Positions 62,745 to 64,000 of a stretch of DNA of 64,000 nt are shown here, piece by piece. The notes beneath the pieces were generated by a model. The model worked only from the letters and a program-made list of their open reading frames with translations. It did no database searches and had not been told where the DNA came from. Source of the DNA: Hypsibius dujardini (Eukaryota; Tardigrada; Eutardigrada; Parachela; Hypsibiidae). The position numbers and the translations under genes are program-made. Location: the NCBI GenBank assembly GCA_001579985.1, contig LRSR01002431.1, forward strand, positions 1 to 64,000. Direction: 5' to 3'. Numbering within the stretch: position 1 is the first letter of the stretch; each line of letters starts with the position of its first letter.

Positions 62745-62965
62745 CTGGCCGTTCTAGTAAGGCCATTCTGGCAGATGGACACGAACACCTTTGGTCCTTT
62801 TACCTGGTGAAGGACATCCAGTTCGATGTCGCCTATCAGTTCGGAGTTAAAGCGTTACCGCGTCGTCTAGTGAACCAAGCGAAATCATCAGGTGTACTCA
62901 TACCCGTAAAAATTAAAAAATTGCCGAGACAGCCCAGTTCATGTGGTGCGTCAGTACGAAAGACT
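62745..62965 (+). pseudogene. Decayed partial copy of the IGSF9-like FN3 exon
   Basis: 62745-62891 matches 42450-42586 (exon 42417-42600) at most positions: GGCCGTTCTAGTAAGGCCAT against GGCCGTTCCAGTGAGGCCAT, GACATCCAG, and AGTGAACCAAGCGAAATC in both. The copy has small insertions (a 15-bp one near 62785) and frame disruption. A shorter resemblance continues at about 62926-62961 to 44380-44417 in the parent's 3' region (TTCATGTGGT). It is a host gene fragment, not an independent gene. Confidence 0.8.
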
Positions 62966-63378
62966 GTCAATAATCACTCTACAGACACTTGAAAAACATT
63001 GTTTATTGCAGTGTAACATCGTCATGATGTAGCGCACAAATTACAATCGCCAATAACTACTAGCACCAAACGGATCGGGATTCTGGAATAGCGAAAGGTT
63101 GATCAGAATATGGTTCGGTTCATTCACTCCTCCGCGCCTTCAACAGTAAAGTAACTACTATCTTAAATTGCATTTTATCTCTGGGATTTGTTGATGATAG
63201 TGCCGATTGGTGACTTTGTTATTACTAGTAATAAGTAGTTCCGACCGCTCAACAATCTTCGCAATGTCAACAACTTGAAAAACACTTACAACTCCTCTAT
63301 ACCCGGAAATACCCAATCCTGATTTGGGTGAGAAGGCATGAAAATAAAGTCTCAGAGCAGATGTAAAGCCTCGCAAAC

Positions 63379-64000
63379 TTAAGCCTGGCGCACAGTCGTT
63401 TCATTCTCCTTTAACTGGGCTGCACCGACCTTGGTGTTCTCCTTTGAATCGGATTCGCCCGTGGTGGCCAATTTACCTGCGCCGTCGTGGTCGTTAATGG
63501 TCAATCCGAGGATTGCCTCTGCCGCATCACCAGCGATCTTTTTCGCCTTGGCCTTCTTCTTCTTGTTGGCCTTTGTTCCAGTATTCAAAGCAACCTACCA
63601 AACAAACACCAAATATAAAATATTAGCGAACATCAAGGAGGTAAGGCAAGGCTACCTTCAAATCGGCATCTGCAATTTTGTGGTCTGATTTGTAGAATTC
63701 TTGCTCGAACGGAATGCCGGTGATGCGCTGGAGACCAGTGGCGGTAAGGGCAACCGTGAACTTGAACTGTGCCACGTATTCGCCGTCCTTCTCGAAGAGG
63801 ACGGGGAAGGGCGTTAGGAGGCCGTGGTTGGTGCATTCCGCGATGCCGAGCCGTGCCTTCTTTTCGTCTTCAAAGTAGCGCAGATTAAAACCCATGGTGT
63901 CGTACTTGGAGGTCACTTCCGAAAAAAAAGCTGAAATAGAGAACAGATCACATTAAGAGAACTGGGCATATCGTTCATCAAAAGTATGAGAAGCCATACC
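63379..64000 (-). CDS. PA2G4: PA2G4/EBP1, C-terminal part (continues off the right edge)
   Basis: PA2G4 (EBP1, Arx1-related) is a methionine-aminopeptidase-fold protein without peptidase activity that binds 60S ribosomal subunits and nucleic acids. Two 3' exons are in view: 63930-63656 and 63594-63379, joined in phase 0. The first has the family blocks [45 protein letters not shown] and [12 protein letters not shown]. The last encodes a lysine-rich KKKKAKAKK stretch, the nucleolar/RNA-binding tail of the family, and a diverged acidic end. More 5' exons lie beyond 64000. Confidence 0.95.

Noticed and set aside
62696-62992. 98-codon ORF as an FN3-protein gene
   Set aside because: It is a decayed duplicate of an exon 20 kb away, without splice sites or a start context.

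Overview
The window is nuclear DNA from an animal with a compact genome, most likely an invertebrate. It has spliceosomal genes with GT-AG introns of mostly 50-500 bp, short intergenic spaces, several shared divergent promoters and many small DNA transposons. It also holds metazoan-specific families: ABI, JAZF1, IGSF9/Turtle, a kinectin/p180-like protein, NR2C2AP and a mitochondrial creatine-kinase-like enzyme. A creatine-type phosphagen kinase makes an arthropod or nematode unlikely. I cannot place it further from sequence alone. All gene models were built by eye from splice signals, reading phase and remembered family sequences; no search was run.

Layout. 1-9460 is gene-free: a 118-bp satellite (1-2040), broken unassigned ORFs, and nested miniature transposons plus LTR fossils (about 4985-8150). 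9624-13771 holds the divergent pair PPP1R2 (-) and ABI (+). 14638-19281 holds candidate exons for small secreted peptides (a signal-peptide exon, two alternative peptide exons, and an acidic-propeptide/cysteine-rich set), interleaved with a mariner copy and two MITEs. 20996-24314 holds a one-RRM SR splicing factor (-) head-to-head with GLRX5 (+). 24434-28584 holds MRPS26 (-) head-to-head with JAZF1 (+), with a compound palindrome between them. 28.6-38.6 kb is almost gene-free. 38672-44021 is an IGSF9/Turtle-type adhesion receptor (5 Ig, 2 FN3, one membrane span) whose 5' exon is not found. A 52-base assembly gap lies at 45335-45386. 46367-49451 holds a divergent mitochondrial creatine kinase (+) tail-to-tail with a CPYC glutaredoxin (-). 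50556-62140 holds, all on the minus strand, NR2C2AP, an MSP-domain tail-anchored protein with a PP1-docking motif, and a 966-residue kinectin/p180-like ER protein. 63379-64000 is the 3' end of PA2G4, running off the right edge.

How the genes relate. Several act in mitochondria (GLRX5, MRPS26, the creatine kinase, probably the CPYC glutaredoxin). Two neighbours are ER-membrane proteins (MSP protein, p180-like). PPP1R2 and the RVxF-bearing MSP protein both touch protein phosphatase 1. Nothing shows that these form one operon-like unit; this looks like an ordinary gene-dense stretch.

Most worth a second look: the secreted-peptide candidates at 14.6-19.3 kb, the frame-shifted active-site loop of the creatine kinase, the RVxF motif on the MSP protein, and a decayed copy of an IGSF9 FN3 exon 20 kb from its parent.
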